Made by a program: the position numbers and the translations under genes
Assembly (NCBI GenBank): GCA_002179805.1
Contig: NAVB01000302.1
Coordinates: forward strand, 1 to 64,000
DNA length: 64,000 nucleotides
Source: Acanthamoeba lenticulata
Lineage: Eukaryota; Discosea; Longamoebia; Acanthamoebidae
Direction of reading: 5' to 3'
In this document: positions 1-11,669 of the stretch, piece after piece
How positions within the stretch are numbered: position 1 is the stretch's first letter
How the letters are laid out: every line of letters starts with the position of its first letter
The notes under the pieces: model-generated
What the model saw: the letters and a program-made list of their open reading frames with translations, nothing else
What the model was told of the DNA's origin: nothing
Databases searched by the model: none

Positions 1-103
1 TCTCCTCCCCTCCCCTCTACTCTACCCGTCTTCGCTCTATGTGTGTGTGTTTGTGTGTGAAAGCCCAAGAGCCTCACGCTGGGGACGGGCCTCTCCTACA
101 CAG

Positions 104-1172
104 TTCAACGGCAAGGGCCACTTGACGCTGCCGGCCGGCAAGACCTATTCGGGCGAGTGGGTCGACGGCAAGCGCGATGGCATCGGTCCGAACCCTTCTT
201 CCCTCCCCCAACTCCATCTTTCCCGGCGCTTTCCTGACGCCCAAGGCTTTTGGGGCGCGTGCGCAGGCGTGTACAAGCAGTACCTGAAGCACGACCCGTC
301 GGTCACCATCGAGGAGTACCAGGGCCAGTACTCCAACGACCAGAAACACGGGCTGGGCACCCTCACCAACGCCGACGGCGTCTACGAAGGCGACTTTGTC
401 AACGACAAGCGGGAAGGCAACGTACGTTTTGCGCCCGGACCCGGGCGTGTTGGACAATGAACGGTCCGAGCTTACCATCATCATCATCGTGATGGTTATG
501 TGGGCGCAGGGCACCATGAGATACGCCGACGGCAGTGTGTACGTGGGTCAGTGGAAGAAGGGCGTGCGAGAGGGCACTGGCGTTTACACCGCCAAGACCG
601 GGTACGAAAAAGGAGGAGGACGAGGCAGGAGGAGCCTTTATAGCCATGTCACATTCATGTGCGCTCACGTGGCTCTCCCGCACATCCAGGTACCTCATCA
701 AATACGACGGCGAATGGAAGAACGACAGGCGAAACGGCAAGGGCAAGGCCATCTTCTCTGACAACTCGACCTACGACGGCCAGTTCCGCAAGGACGTCGT
801 ACGTGGAACTCCCTTTTCCACCTGCCCAGAGGCCCTCACAAGCCGCCGTTTTGCCAGATCCACGGCGCAGGCGTGTGGGTCAACGGCCAGACGGGCGAGA
901 AGTTCGAGGGCAAGTGGCGAGAGGGCCTCCGGGAGGGTCAGGCCAACCTCTACTTCCCGGACGACAAGGCCGTCGAAGCCTCGGCGGCACCCGAGCTCCT
1001 CCCGCCAGGCGTGCCGGAAGCTGGCGCAGGATCGGGCATCGTGGGCCAAGCGCCCAAGCGGCAGCCGTCTCTCTCGGGCCAGGCCAAGGAGCCGCTCCTG
1101 ACCAACCGAAAGCTGGCGTTCATCACCGCCGCGCCGCCGCCCAGCATCCTTGTGGAGTTGCTCATGGACTGA
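104..1172 (+). CDS. MORN-repeat protein, C-terminal part (5' end outside window)
   Basis: Five exons join into a run of about seven MORN units of the type YxGxWxxGxxxGxG, for example YSGEWVDGKRDG, YEGDFVNDKREG, YVGQWKKGVREG, YDGEWKNDRRNG and FEGKWREGLREG. A non-repetitive tail follows, ending ILVELLMD and a stop at 1170-1172. Bases 1-103 read as the end of an intron with acceptor ...CTACACAG, so the start codon and further repeats lie left of the window. Visible donors are GTCCGA (about 191), GTACGT (about 422), GTACGA (about 602) and GTACGT (about 799). MORN repeats are known as membrane- or phospholipid-associated scaffolds in protists, and PIP kinases, junctophilins and histone methyltransferases also carry them. 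No catalytic domain is visible here, so the role is unknown. Confidence 0.85.
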
Positions 1173-1408
1173 GTTGCGTGCTTGTTGAGAGGCAAGGCGT
1201 CTTGTGGTTTTTGTGTCGTTGCTGTGTGCAACGGAGTCAAGAGAGAAAAAATTACATGTTTTTGAAATTGCTGCATTTTTCATCCGGCCTTCCGCGATTT
1301 CTCCGCAACATTCCACGAGACACGGGTGTCACCAGAGCGAAGGCAGCAGTGCGCTCGACACACTGCACACTGCACCAAAGCTTCCATCAACACAAACACA
1401 CAACTACA

Positions 1409-1885
1409 ATGGCCAGACCTGGTTTCGTGCGCACCAATATCGTGAGGTGGGTCAAGGAGGGTTCGGAGGCTCATTTCCTCACCCAGATGCGAGACTTGCG
1501 CAAGCTGGCCGTGAACGCCGAAGGTGCTCTCACCCTTTCGCCTCTACCCCTTCCTCGGTTTCTGACTGCGTGCAACGTGTAGGTTTCATTGGCAGCGAGC
1601 ATTTGTGGTCGGTTGAGCACAAACACAAGCACCTGACCACCCAGACGTGGACGTCTCTGGACGCCTGGCATAAGTTCAGGGCCAACCCGAACCGCATGGC
1701 CCTGGTGCGTCACCTCTCTTTGAAACACCCTTTCACCCTTGTTCCCCTGGCTCACATGTGGCGACCTCCAGGTGAACAAGCTGCAGGAGCACCTCACCGA
1801 GCAGCCTTTGGAAGACGTCTACACGCCCTACGTGAAGGAGCGCTTCAGCATCGACCTCGACGCGCTCTACCGACACGGCAACTAG
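1409..1885 (+). CDS. small ABM-like (dimeric alpha-beta barrel) protein
   Basis: Three exons (1409-1523, 1583-1704, 1772-1885) join in frame into a 116-residue protein starting MARPGFVRTNIVRWVKEG and ending DALYRHGN. Both introns are GT-AG and about 60 bases long. The pattern is an opening beta strand, a helix (AHFLTQMRDLRKLAVNAEG), then FIGSEHLWS and TQTWTSLDAWHKFRANPNR. This resembles the antibiotic biosynthesis monooxygenase (ABM) fold, in which a short strand such as 'W.s..a...w..s' precedes the last helix. ABM proteins are small, often homodimeric, and range from heme or quinol monooxygenases to non-catalytic stress proteins. No signal peptide or cofactor site is evident. The fold assignment is tentative and the function unassigned. 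Confidence 0.7.
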
Positions 1886-1895
1886 AGGCTTGTTC

Positions 1896-1901
1896 AATAA
1901 A
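1896..1901 (+). terminator. poly(A) signal AATAAA of the ABM-like gene
   Basis: AATAAA starts 11 bases after the TAG stop at 1883-1885. The neighbouring minus-strand gene ends at 1932, so the two 3' untranslated regions must be very short or overlap. Confidence 0.6.
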
Positions 1902-1931
1902 ATGGGGTCTCTAGCACCAAGAGACAAACAC

Positions 1932-3633
1932 TTACTCCTGCGGCTCCATTTTGGCCTTCTTGCCTTTGCGCTCGGCCTTGGCTTCCTCCTCAGTCGCCTC
2001 TTCCTCCTCTTCTTCTTCTTCTGTGTCTGCTTCGGCCATTTCTTCAAAGGAGAGCTCCACCAAGGTCTGCTTCACGTTGGTAAGCCCGAGCAGGTTGAGG
2101 AACCGCACCACCTTGCGGTCGAGCCACTCCTTGTGGGGCATCGCCGCCAGCCAGTCTCGTGGCAACGCCGCGTAGCCGTAACGCGCGCCCCACAGCGCAC
2201 CGCAGACGGCGCCGTTGCTGTTGTCATCGTCGCTCGCCTTCATGAGCACGATTCACAGCTTACACGAGGGCGTGCGCAGGGGATCACGTACGTGTCGGCG
2301 TCTCCACCCTCGCGCACGAGCAGGTTGATCGCCTTCTTGAAGTCGTTGGAGGCGCACAAACCCCAGAACCCGGCCCCGACACACTTGAGCGTGTAGCCGA
2401 TCTTGCTGGCCTCGTCCAGCTCGAGGCTGCGAAGGCTCTCCACAGAGGCGTCACGCTTGATGTGCCGGACGAACTCGTCCTCGTGCTGCGGCTCCAACAC
2501 CTGTTGACCGCCAACGTTGTGATGAGCTGTGAACTTGTTTTCCATGAGGCGGCTTTGAGGCTCCGTACGGTGAGGCCCTGAGCCAAGGCCTGGTCGATCA
2601 GCTGCTGCAGGCCTTGCTCAGATTCAACGTCGTGGCCCTGCAGCATCATGGCGATGGCGGTTGTGGTTGCCACGCAGCTCGCCAAGCACCTCGAGTCAAA
2701 GTGCGTCACCTTCAACACGGAGAGATGTCAGCCGGGACTCACTAGGCGCAGCACTTGAACAATCGAACACTCACGTGCCTTGGCGATGCGGAGCGTGTTG
2801 GAGACGACACGATCCAGGTCGGTATGGTCGAGGATGCCCAGCACGGACGTGCGCATCACCGCCCCGTTGGGCGCGGCATTTCGCTTGAGCCGAACCCAAG
2901 CGGCTTCAGCGGCGGTGTGCGGATCCTGCAGGAACTGCGGGTGGTTGACCACCTGGGCCGTGGTCGCCCCGAGGCCCATGCCCGCGATGTCGCCCAGCTC
3001 GGGGAAGCCGCGGTTGATCCACCTCAAGAGCTTGGCGGCATAGCGGCGCTCATCGACCGAGCCGTTGAGCTCGAGGATGGTTTCCAAGATCAGTATCATT
3101 TGGTCGCTGTCGTCCGTCCTGTGTGCATATGTGTGTTTCACAAGTTGAGGTGGTTGATCAGCATTAGACCGAGTCCGCAGGAAAGACAGGGATAAGGATG
3201 AGTTCTCAACCAGTCGCCTCGCTTCCACCGCATGTTGTGGAAGTTGAGCTGATAATCGGGGAAGGGCACGGCTCTCTCCCCGTAGGCATGTTTGATCTGC
3301 TCCCGATTCATAAACTCGGTCGCTTGACGCCATCAAACGCGTCATGACAGTCAGCGCTGGCTCGAGATCGAGCGAGATGGACAAGAAGAAGGCAAACAAG
3401 CAAGCAAGAACGCGTGGATGGTGGCTGTGCTTACCCAATCCGACTGCGTCGCCGAGGCAATTGCCGTAGATGCACCCGAGTATGCGATCAATGAGCTTGT
3501 TGTTGAGCACAGACGGGTCGAGTTCTGCCAACCACCAGTCTCGCTCGCCGTCGCGGGCTGGTGTAGAGGTCGACGAAACGGACGAAGATGACGAAGAAGA
3601 CGAAGGGTCCACCTGTTGCTCGTTAGGCGCCAT
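1932..3633 (-). CDS. ADP-ribosylglycohydrolase family protein
   Basis: The product starts MAPNEQQVD, passes through a Ser-rich low-complexity stretch, then shows the family's opening motif ILGCIYGNCLGDAVG followed across an intron by ATEFM. The metal-binding motifs are visible: TDDSDQM after GDW (about 3100) and, near the C-terminus, GGDADT followed across an intron by DDNSNGAVCGALWGARYG. These match the two dinuclear Mg2+ sites of ARH-type hydrolases, which remove ADP-ribose from proteins or related substrates. The protein ends in an acidic/lysine tail (poly-Glu around 1975-2030), which is unusual for the family. At least six exons are needed, with donors such as GTACGT. The 5' neighbour on the same strand ends only 45 bases upstream. 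The substrate cannot be inferred. Confidence 0.88.
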
Positions 3634-3678
3634 CACCAACTGAACTGGTTCCCACACCGCTCCAATGAGCGAATAAAC

Positions 3679-4380
3679 TCAACTTCGTAGGAGAAGCAAA
3701 AGCGGGGTTGCTTGCTGCGTACTGGCTTCAAGAGAGGCGTGACTGACGCGTTTGTGCTCCTCGAAGGGCACGGAACCGAACTTGGCCTCATGAAGGCCGC
3801 TGAACAGCGGCCACAGCTCCTGTGAGACAAGCCGATGAGTTGATGCACTGCGGTATTCGATGTGTGTGTTTGTGCGGGAAGACGAACCGGTGCCGCAATG
3901 TAGCTCTCGCATTCATAGCACCAGAATGACAGGTCGGAGAAGCTGGCGTCCAACGAGAAGGATGAGGATGTACGAACACGAATGGGCAAGCAACTAACAC
4001 GCACCTGCAGTTGATGGCGTGATGCGTTTGATCGTGGTGGGCTGCAGCGTGACCCTGGACGTAGCGGCTGCAGTGAACTTCGTGACAGCTCAGGCAAAGC
4101 CAGTTCTCGCCCACGTGACCGCAGTCCTTACAACCTCGTTGGAGCAGCGCAGCTGCGTTTGTTTGGTGTTATGGCCGGGGCCTCATGATCACTCACGCCG
4201 GTGCACTTACCGGTGACGAGGTCGGCCGGCGTCCTCTGCACGTGAGTCTTGACATGAGGGCAGTCTTTCTTTGGCTCTCTGTGAAAGGGATGTGAAGATC
4301 TTAAAAACTCGAAGGGCAAAAAGTAGGCAAACTAAAGTGTACACAGAAAATCCGGCAAGCGTGTCATCATCTTGCTCCAT
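3679..4380 (-). CDS. small UBP-type zinc finger (ZnF-UBP) protein
   Basis: A multi-exon gene. ATG at 4378-4380 (MEQDDDTLAGFS) joins through a GTACAC donor to EPKKDCPHVKTH. The next exons give CKDCGHVGENWLCLSCHEV, HCSRYVQGHAAAHHDQTHH, then FSDLSFWCYECESYIA, and the last exon ELWPLFSGLHEAKFG to a stop at 3679. The spaced Cys/His ligands and the SFWCY signature are the ZnF-UBP (BUZ) domain found in HDAC6, USP3/5/16 and BRAP, which binds the free C-terminal Gly-Gly of ubiquitin. Here the finger makes up almost the whole protein; there is no deacetylase or protease domain. The LHEAKFG tail is also seen after the HDAC6 finger. Function inferred: a stand-alone ubiquitin C-terminus binder. Exon 1 is the least certain part. 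Confidence 0.78.
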
Positions 4381-4543
4381 CGTGTGGCTAGATCTAGTTT
4401 TTTAAAGCCTTTTATTTGGGAGGTTTTAAAAACTGTTTAACTGAAAAAAATTGGCCTGTAAAGTTTAATTTTAGATATTTACTTGTTGCGGCCAGATGAG
4501 AACTGGTGCCGCAGCGTTAGCGTACAGGGGGCGCCGGTTTGGC

Positions 4544-7500
4544 TCAGAGACCCAGCAGGCCGCGCAGCTTGCCCTTGCTCTTGACAGAGTGCACCAGGTC
4601 CTTGCCGTTCTTGGCGCCAAGCGACTTGAGGAAAAGCATCACCTCGCTTTTGCCCGGGCAGTACTTCTTGGACTTGCGCGCCAGCAGGTCCAAGCAGGTC
4701 TCGTCCAGATTGTTGATCATGTTGATGTCGCCCCCGTGCTCGACCAGAGCCTTGATCGCGCTCATGACCTTGGTCGGGGTCGGGTCCTGCGTGGCAGACG
4801 CTCCGGCCGCAGACGTGGAGGAGGAGGACGAGGCCGTGTAGGAAGCTTGCAGGACCCCAGGAGGCGGAGACCCGGACGGCAGCGTGTGGCCCAACGCCGC
4901 ACGCATCCTGGTAGGCGAGCGTGGCGGCTGAACCGAGAGCGGAGAGGAGGCGGAGAGGAAGGTGGGCATCGAGGGAAGCGAGGTGATCAGGTGGTGGAAG
5001 GCCGAGTTTCCCTCGCAGTCGACCGAGTCGACCATGACCTGGTACTTGAGCAGCACTTGGATGTTCTCCGTCGCGCAGAAGCGAGCGGCCTTGAGCAGCG
5101 GCGTTCGGCCCTTCTTGTCCCGCTTCTCGCGATTGAGGCCCATCTCGAGCAGCATCGCAAGCATGCCCACCAGGTTGTCGTTTTTGGCCGCGTGGTGCAG
5201 CGGGCTCAGCGCCGGCAGGTAGGCCGACACGTGACTCTCGATCTCCCTCAAGTTCACCTGCGGGCGGGCCGTGTGAGCCGAACGTTCCCCCATCACGCTT
5301 GGTGGGCAAAGGGGGGAGGGCGCGTACGCGATAGGCCCGGAAGATCTTGAAGATATTCTTGATGTTGGGCACCTGGTCCAGTTCCTCGGGCTGATGGAGG
5401 ATGGTGGTCAGGCGGGGCTTCTCGCGCGGGCTGCCCACCTTGTTGGCCTCAGCATCCATCGCCTCCCTGGTTCGGAACTCCCACCTTCAGCCGAGATAAC
5501 GCCATTTGCGTGTATGTGTGTGTTTGCAAAAGGCGGGCGGGCGTCACCGAAGGGAGACGATGTCGACCCGGAACATGTTGGTGCTCTTGGGCTGCTTCTT
5601 GGGCTCGGGCTTGCAGAAGAGCTTGGAGATCTCCGTCAGCGGGTGCGTGGAGGCCGACGTTCGAGCCAGGAAATATTCCACCACGCGCTCCCTGCCGTTG
5701 TAGACGGCTACCTGCAGGTGCGAATGTGTGGAGAACTGGTCGTGAGACGACGCACCTTACATGTAGCTTTGAAACGAGAGAGCGTGCGTTCGTGCCTCGA
5801 AGGGAGTGAGCGTGGGGACAAGGCCCCGGGTCTTGTGGAGCAGCGGGTTGGAGACCGCATAGGGCGGACACGAGAAGATGCCGTGAATGTCGGCCCCCTT
5901 CTCCAGCAGATACTCGCAGAGGCTCGGATTGCCTGCGTCCACCATCACGCACGACAGGTGAGCCAACGAGCCGAAGAAAGCAGAGGACCCCTCGTGGAAG
6001 AGCATTACATCAGTCGAGAACGCGTCGCACCTTGCTGAGCAGCGATGTGCAGGGGACTGGGCGCGTAGTGAATGTCCGAGTTGTCGTTGATGTCTGCGCC
6101 GTGAGCCAGGAGGAGATCAATGATGCCGAAATCAACGAACTTGGGGATCGTCCGGTTGCGCAAGCGCTCTGTTTGTCTGTGCGCACGGTCATGCGTGAGT
6201 CATACGGTCCTCCACGGCCAAGCCAATGGGGCCTTGGAGAGGGGGGGGGGAGAGCACCTGAAGTTGGCACGCGTGGACACGGCGATCTTGAGGAGGTAGG
6301 GCTCGGCCTGTGGCAGGTGAGGAAAGATCTCGAGCAAGTGCGCTACGATGTCTCGGTTCCGGTAGTAGATGGCGCGCTTCATATGAATCGGCTTGATATC
6401 AGCACCGTGGGCGATCAGCAACTTGAGAATCTCCAGCTGGCCGCCGACAATCGCGCCCCTGAGAAGACGTCCAGCACCACATAAAAAAGTTTGTCAGCGC
6501 AGGTCCTAGAGGGAGGAGGAGGAAACGTGTGAAGCGGCACCTGACGGCGCGCTCGTCGGGCTGATAGCCGTGCGTGAGGAGGATCTCGATGAGGTCCGTG
6601 TGGCCCCACTTGGAAGCCGTCCGGAAAGCGTCCCAGCGCGCCACCTGCAGCTGGTGCTCCATGTGCTGTGCGGGTGCGTGGAGCAGGGTGAGCAAACAAG
6701 ATGTCGCGCTGGCCCTTGTAGGAAAAGAGAAAAAGAAATAGAAACCTTGAAAGCGGGAGTCTGCGCGAGGCGCCGATCGCTCTGCAGCTCGAGCTTGGCG
6801 TGGAGGAGGAACTCGGCCGTTTCGGGCTGCCCCTGCTGGCAGGCTGCATGAAGCAACTGGTGGTAAATGGGCACGAGCAACTTGCTCACCGTGTTGCTGT
6901 AATGGCGCGCGCGAATCAAGGTGAGAGTCAGCGCTTCCAGCGGCCTTGTCGATGCAGCACACAGCGATTGATGTGAAAGGAGCTCATACTGTTCCTTGAG
7001 CTTCTCGTAGAGTCGCTCGAGGAGCTTGCGGTGGCCAAAGCTTGCGGCGGTCATCATAATCCACGCCTACTTGTGCCCCCCCCCCCAACCCCATCCCACA
7101 AACGCTCTTGTTAATGACACCGCTGACGTGGCATGATGTGGTGTGCCGGCCGCGTGAAGAGATCAACGCACCTGCACGCTGCGGGAGAGGTGGCTCCAGA
7201 AGACCCAGAAGTCGACCTCCCTCCGTCGAGCCTTCTCCTTCTTCTTCTCGAGCTTGGCCAAGGCCTTCTTCTCCTTCTCGCGCTCCTTTTCGCGCTGCTT
7301 CTGCTCCTGCTCTTCCTTCTGTTGATGCAGCAGGTCCTCATAGTCGATCGTGTGGCTCCGCTTGCGATGTACCAGAGGCGACGCCCCGTTGGGCCGGCTG
7401 AGCGCGCTTGGTCGCCGGGGCTCGTCCAGGCGGCTTAGCGCCTGGGCCTGCTGGACGGCGAGCTCGAGGTCGTCCGTCGTGCGGCTCCGCTGGCGCTTCA

Positions 7501-9432
7501 GCTTCCCGTAGACGTCGATCTTGTCCGCCACTTTCTTTTCAGGCGTGTTGTGGCGCTCGTGCGACAGGCTCCGGGCGCGCTTGCCTCTCTCCTCCTTCTC
7601 CTTTTCCTTCTTCTCTTTCTTCTCCTTCTTCTTTTCCTTCTTGTCCTTCTCTTTCTCCTTTTCCTCGAGGGCCTTGTACTGCCGCATGCGCATGTTCTCG
7701 CCGACGCGAGGTGATATGACGCTCACCGTCGGAGGCAGCTGGAACGGGGCGGGCGTCACCGTTGGCAGCGGCGAAGCGACCAAGGGCGGGCCTGAGAGCT
7801 TCTTCTGCGAATCCTTGGCCTCTGCACATACCATGTCACGACGTGCAGTGAGCGTGAGTCCAATGTCGACGGAATGTTCGGGCAAACGCTGGTCTGTGGG
7901 TAAAGAAGGCGAGGCGAACCCTTCATCTGAGCAGCGTGGGCGATTTTCTTGATGTAGCGCCCAAAGGCCCAGTAGCCCTCAATCCAGCGGGCGTTGGGGG
8001 CCTCGTCCTGCTTCTCCTGGATGCCGAGCACTTGCAGGTCCTCCTCGAGGGTCTTGATTTCGTCCTTGATCTCCCGCACCTTGTTTTTGACGCGCTTCAC
8101 TTTGTCATGGTTGACGGCCATGTCCTCCTCAGTCAACAGAGCGCCCTCGCGCATGGCGTATTTGAGGACCACCTCGACGTTGTCCAGCTTGTGGCCCTCC
8201 TCGCTGTTCTTTGTCGTGGTCGTCGTCGTAGTCGTTGTTGTTGTTGTTGTTGGCAAAGACTCGCTCGAGCTCGAATTTCTGTCCTCGGTCGTGGCGACTG
8301 GCGGCTTTGGGGCCTGCTCTGTTGCTTGCTGCTGGCGCCTCGTTTCGGGATCGGCGACCGACGCGACGATGTCCCGAACGACCTGCTCACGATCCTCGGG
8401 CACGCGTTCGTCCTTTTCTTTTTCTTTGCCCTTTGCCTCCTTGTGTCGAGCTCTCTCTCGACGAGCCCACATTTTCCGCTTTTCGAGCCACTCCTTCTTT
8501 CTCTGACGCTGCTCTTGGCGCAGTAGCAACATCTCCCTGCGCACAACCGTGGTCCAAATCACACAACAGCAACACGACACGAACAATCGACCACGGTGAG
8601 AAAACACAACATACGACAGTGGCGAGAGCTCTCAAACAGGAAGGAGCAGCACGCACTTCTTCCGGTTCCGATCCACCTGTTTGCGGATCGGGTTTTTGCT
8701 GTACTTGAGCACGAGCGGGCCGCCCAAGAGGTCTTGGTGTTGCCGCCGCCACAGCCGATCATCTTCCGCCAGCTCGCGCCATTGATGCGACACCAACCTT
8801 GTGGTCACAACCCAACACACAGCAACCGCAAAACAGTGTTGTAGTCGTGAGCAACCGCGGCAAAATTAAATATAGCACATAACATTAAAAAAGCCGAGGA
8901 CAAATAGGGTCATGACGTTGCTGATAATCAACAACAACAACGTTGATCTAGCACAATAAATCTGCGGCAAGAAAGTGCCTTGTGATTGATTACTTAAATC
9001 CAAATGATTAATAAAAATAAAAGATAAATACCTGATTTTGGCCAGCTGACTGGGGCCAAGGAAGGAAAGGATGTTGAGACGTAGTTCGGCGGGCAAGAGC
9101 GAGAGAAACGATCCTTCCTCTTGCCGCACTCGAGTAATTAGGGAAACTGTGCTCAGGCTCATCCGTGGCAGCTCTCCGCTATCGTCATCGTCGTCGTCAT
9201 CCTCTGCAGAGCTGCCGTCACTCTCCTTGTCATCTGCATCGTCCCCTACTTCGTCTTCCTCTTCCTCTTCGTCATCTTCATCTTCGTCCTCTTTAAAGAG
9301 ATCTTCGTCGTAATCGTCTTCATCTTCCGAAGAGAAAACTTTGTTTGCGCTGGGCCTTGTCCGGATAACTTTGACGTCCAACATGTCGCCTGCCCTCCGG
9401 TCGTCTCCCGAACCTGACTCAGAGAGCTCCAT
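4544..9432 (-). CDS. F-box / coiled-coil / ankyrin-repeat protein
   Basis: The product begins MELSESGSGDDRRAGDML and runs through an Asp/Glu-rich tract (about 9175-9330). It then has an F-box (SFLSLLPAELRLNILSFLG, joined over an intron to LVSHQWRELAEDDRLWRRQ), a charged coiled-coil segment with a poly-Thr run (about 8210-8260), Lys/Glu blocks, and finally ankyrin-type repeats such as SKWGHTDLIEILLTHGY, HQLLHAACQQGQPETAEFLL, LEILKLLIAHGADI and LCEYLLEKGADIHG. F-box proteins recruit substrates to SCF ubiquitin ligases, and the ankyrin part would be the substrate reader. The first half (F-box) and second half (ankyrin) join in phase through an intron at 7067-7171 with a GTGCGT donor. If that intron is not used, they are two genes, split at a stop at 7163 and an ATG at 7057. 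No AATAAA lies between them. At least a dozen exons; internal borders approximate. Confidence 0.75.
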
Positions 9433-9809
9433 CCCTTCTCTCTTCCGCGCTAGTGTGCTGTTTTTGTTTTGCGTGGTGGTTTGGCAAAAGGGCCTAGTGC
9501 ATGCCAAGCATACCAAGCGTGAGCACAAACTGTGCGTGGCCCGCCAAGCACCTGGGGCGACAAGACTGTGTTGACAGGCAGTGGTCCTCGCCTCGGCTCG
9601 AATCGTCACGAGGGGACGCGTAGCGGGCGATCTCAACTGCGCCGCAGTTGCGTAACTCTCTGCTGACTCCTCGGCCACTGTTTCTTTCCTTCGGCGCCTA
9701 GGTTTTTTCCCGGTTCGTTGTTTAGTGGGGCTCTGCCATTGGTCCTTTTCTGCAGTTGGCGCCGGTAAAAAGAGCAAGGCCCGATAAACACACAAACAAG
9801 CCTTGCGAG
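9433..9809. promoter_or_regulatory. divergent promoter region between the F-box and ML-domain genes
   Basis: These 377 bases separate two start codons on opposite strands. An open minus-strand frame runs through most of it but has no domain signal and is better read as 5' leader of the F-box gene. I saw no clear TATA element. Confidence 0.4.
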
Positions 9810-10620
9810 ATGAAGCCCTTCACTGTCCTTGCCGTTTTCCTGTGTCTGGTCGTGCTCGTTTCAGCGTCTGCTCTGTCGCCTCTTCAGGTGCTCCAGGCTC
9901 CGCAGCCCCTTGCCCGGACCCTCAGCCCTCCGCAGGAGCCGTTCAGCTTCTCGTGGTCCAACTGTGGAGCGTCCAGCGATCCTACCGTTCTCCTCAGTTT
10001 GAACGTCAGCCCTGACCCCATTGTGCTCGGCGCGAACGTCTCGATTGTTACCAAGGCTTTCCTCAGTGCGCCTTTCCCGCTCAACATAATCTGTCTTTCA
10101 TTCTAGTGATTTAACCTAGCCGCACAGGCCAAAACGTGACTGAGACTTCTGGGCAAACTGTGAGCCTCGAGATCTACAAGAAGTTCTTTGGCGCTTGGAT
10201 TTATGTGCCTTGTGTTGAAGGCGTGGGTTCGTGCACGATCTCTAACCTCTGCGACAAGATCCACATCCACGACGGCGACCACTGCCCTCTTGCCCAGTGG
10301 TATGTTCTTCCTCGTGTTTCAGCTGTTGAAGCGAAGTGTTCCTAACATTCTGTTGTGTCCACAGGGGTATCCCGTGCAGCTGCCCCTTCAACGCTGGCGC
10401 CTACACCATCCCTGCTCCGGGACTCAACATCCACATCAAGAACCCCAACCTCAGCTGGCTCACTGACGTGCGCTTTTCCCGCTCCTTGTTGGTTGCGTCT
10501 CCACGCCACTCACTTACCGCGCTCGTGCAGGGAGACATCAAGGTGAAGGCTACCCTCAATGACGCCAGCGGCAAGAGGCTGTCCTGCTACCAGATCGTGG
10601 CCTCCATCACCACCGCCTAA
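9810..10620 (+). CDS. secreted ML-domain (MD-2/NPC2/GM2-activator-like) lipid-binding protein
   Basis: ATG at 9810 starts a clear signal peptide (MKPFTVLAVFLCLVVLVSASA). The mature part has FSWSNCG, LSLNVSPDPIVLGANVSI, VSLEIYKK, WIYVPCVEGVGSC, LCD, CPLAQWGIPCSCPF, YTIPAPGL, IKVKATLND and a last CYQIVASI before the stop at 10618-10620. This is the ML fold: an immunoglobulin-like beta sandwich with three or four disulfides that holds a lipid, as in NPC2, GM2 activator and MD-2. Cys spacing and the terminal strand fit best. Predicted location is endolysosome or secreted. Four exons with introns near 10053-10125, 10299-10362 and 10468-10530. The GM2A/NPC2 distinction cannot be made from sequence alone. 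Confidence 0.85.
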
Positions 10621-10715
10621 GAGAAACCACCCGCGCAACAAGCCTTGTATGAACACTTGAACCAGTTGTTTCATGATAACAATCGTTCGTTGGCGTTGTC
10701 GTCAAGAGCAGCCTC

Positions 10716-11669
10716 TTAGTTCTTCTTCTTGTTCTTCTTGGTCGGAGCGGTCTTGAGGGGGACGCCGCCGGTCTTGCCCTTGGCGGCCTTGCGCTGCTTG
10801 TCCCTCTGGGCGTAGATGTAGGCCGTAAACGGCCTGTTGGAGGACAAAAAGGACATTGAGCAGCATCAGTGCCAGAAGCCGCGGTGGAAGCGAGGGAGGG
10901 CTCCACGTACTCCTCGAACAGAAGAGCGACACGGTAGACGAGGTAGACGACGCCCGTCAAGAGCAAACCAGCAGGGCTGGCCCTCCTGTTGTTACGTGCC
11001 CGATCCTGTGGTGAGAAGACACGATGCTGACGCGAAGGACAGACAAGAAGAACGGAAGTACCAGAGCGAGTGAGCAAGGAAGCACATGGTGGAACCGTTG
11101 TACATGGGGTTGTCCATCACGTTGAAGGGGAAACCAGTCACCATCTTGTCCATAAGAATGCCAAAGTAGTCGCCCAGGTAGGTGCCCGTGATGCCCAGAG
11201 CCTGCCGCGCGGAGACGCGTCAATTTGAAGCCGAAGCAGCACAAAGATCGTGGACTGCAGCCATACCCACATGGACGAGAGCACGAAGGTAGAACCGGAG
11301 ATAAACAACACAGCAGCGACGCCGCGAATCAGATCCGTCTGAAGCTCGGGGTGCGTGGCCTGCTCATCCAGAGCCTTGCCGAAGCTTGTGCGCCGGAACA
11401 CGCGTGAATTACAGTAATTAAATTCGAAATCGCGGAGGAGCGAAAGCTACGTACACATAATCGCGGTAGAGGGAGAAAGAAAAAATCCAGGCAGCCAAGA
11501 TGTAACAGCCAATGTAGGGCGAGGTGGTGATCTTAGTGAGGAATCGCGTGTAGAACTCAAGACGGGCAATCGTGTTCCAGATGATCGGAGCAATTACAAT
11601 GCACAGTAGCGCCTGCAAGAACGACGGCTTCGTATAGTCGATATAGTCCAAAATGTTAGTTTCGCTCAT
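10716..11669 (-). CDS. PEMT: phosphatidylethanolamine N-methyltransferase (PEMT)
   Basis: Exons from ATG 11667-11669 (MSETNILDYIDY) give several membrane helices and then the strongly conserved block GTYLGDYFGILMDKMVTGFP, NPMYNGSTM, SPAGLLLTGVVYLVYRVALL and FEEPFTAYIYAQR, ending in a lysine-rich tail (NKKN) with stop at 10716. The GxYLGDYFGIL, NPMY and FEEPF motifs are diagnostic of PEMT/phospholipid N-methyltransferase, which transfers methyl groups from S-adenosylmethionine to phosphatidylethanolamine on the way to phosphatidylcholine at the ER. The size and helix count fit the small single-domain enzyme of animals. It is divergent from AVL9 with 113 bases between start codons and convergent with the ML gene (95 bases apart). 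The gene for its methyl donor enzyme lies near 61 kb. Confidence 0.92.

Noticed and set aside
7057..7163. F-box and ankyrin genes as two separate genes
   Set aside because: The GT-AG intron keeps phase and no AATAAA lies between; kept as one gene but flagged as uncertain.
8218..8260. GTT/GTC run as a repeat element
   Set aside because: Codes for a poly-Thr stretch in the F-box protein; slippage-prone but within an open frame.
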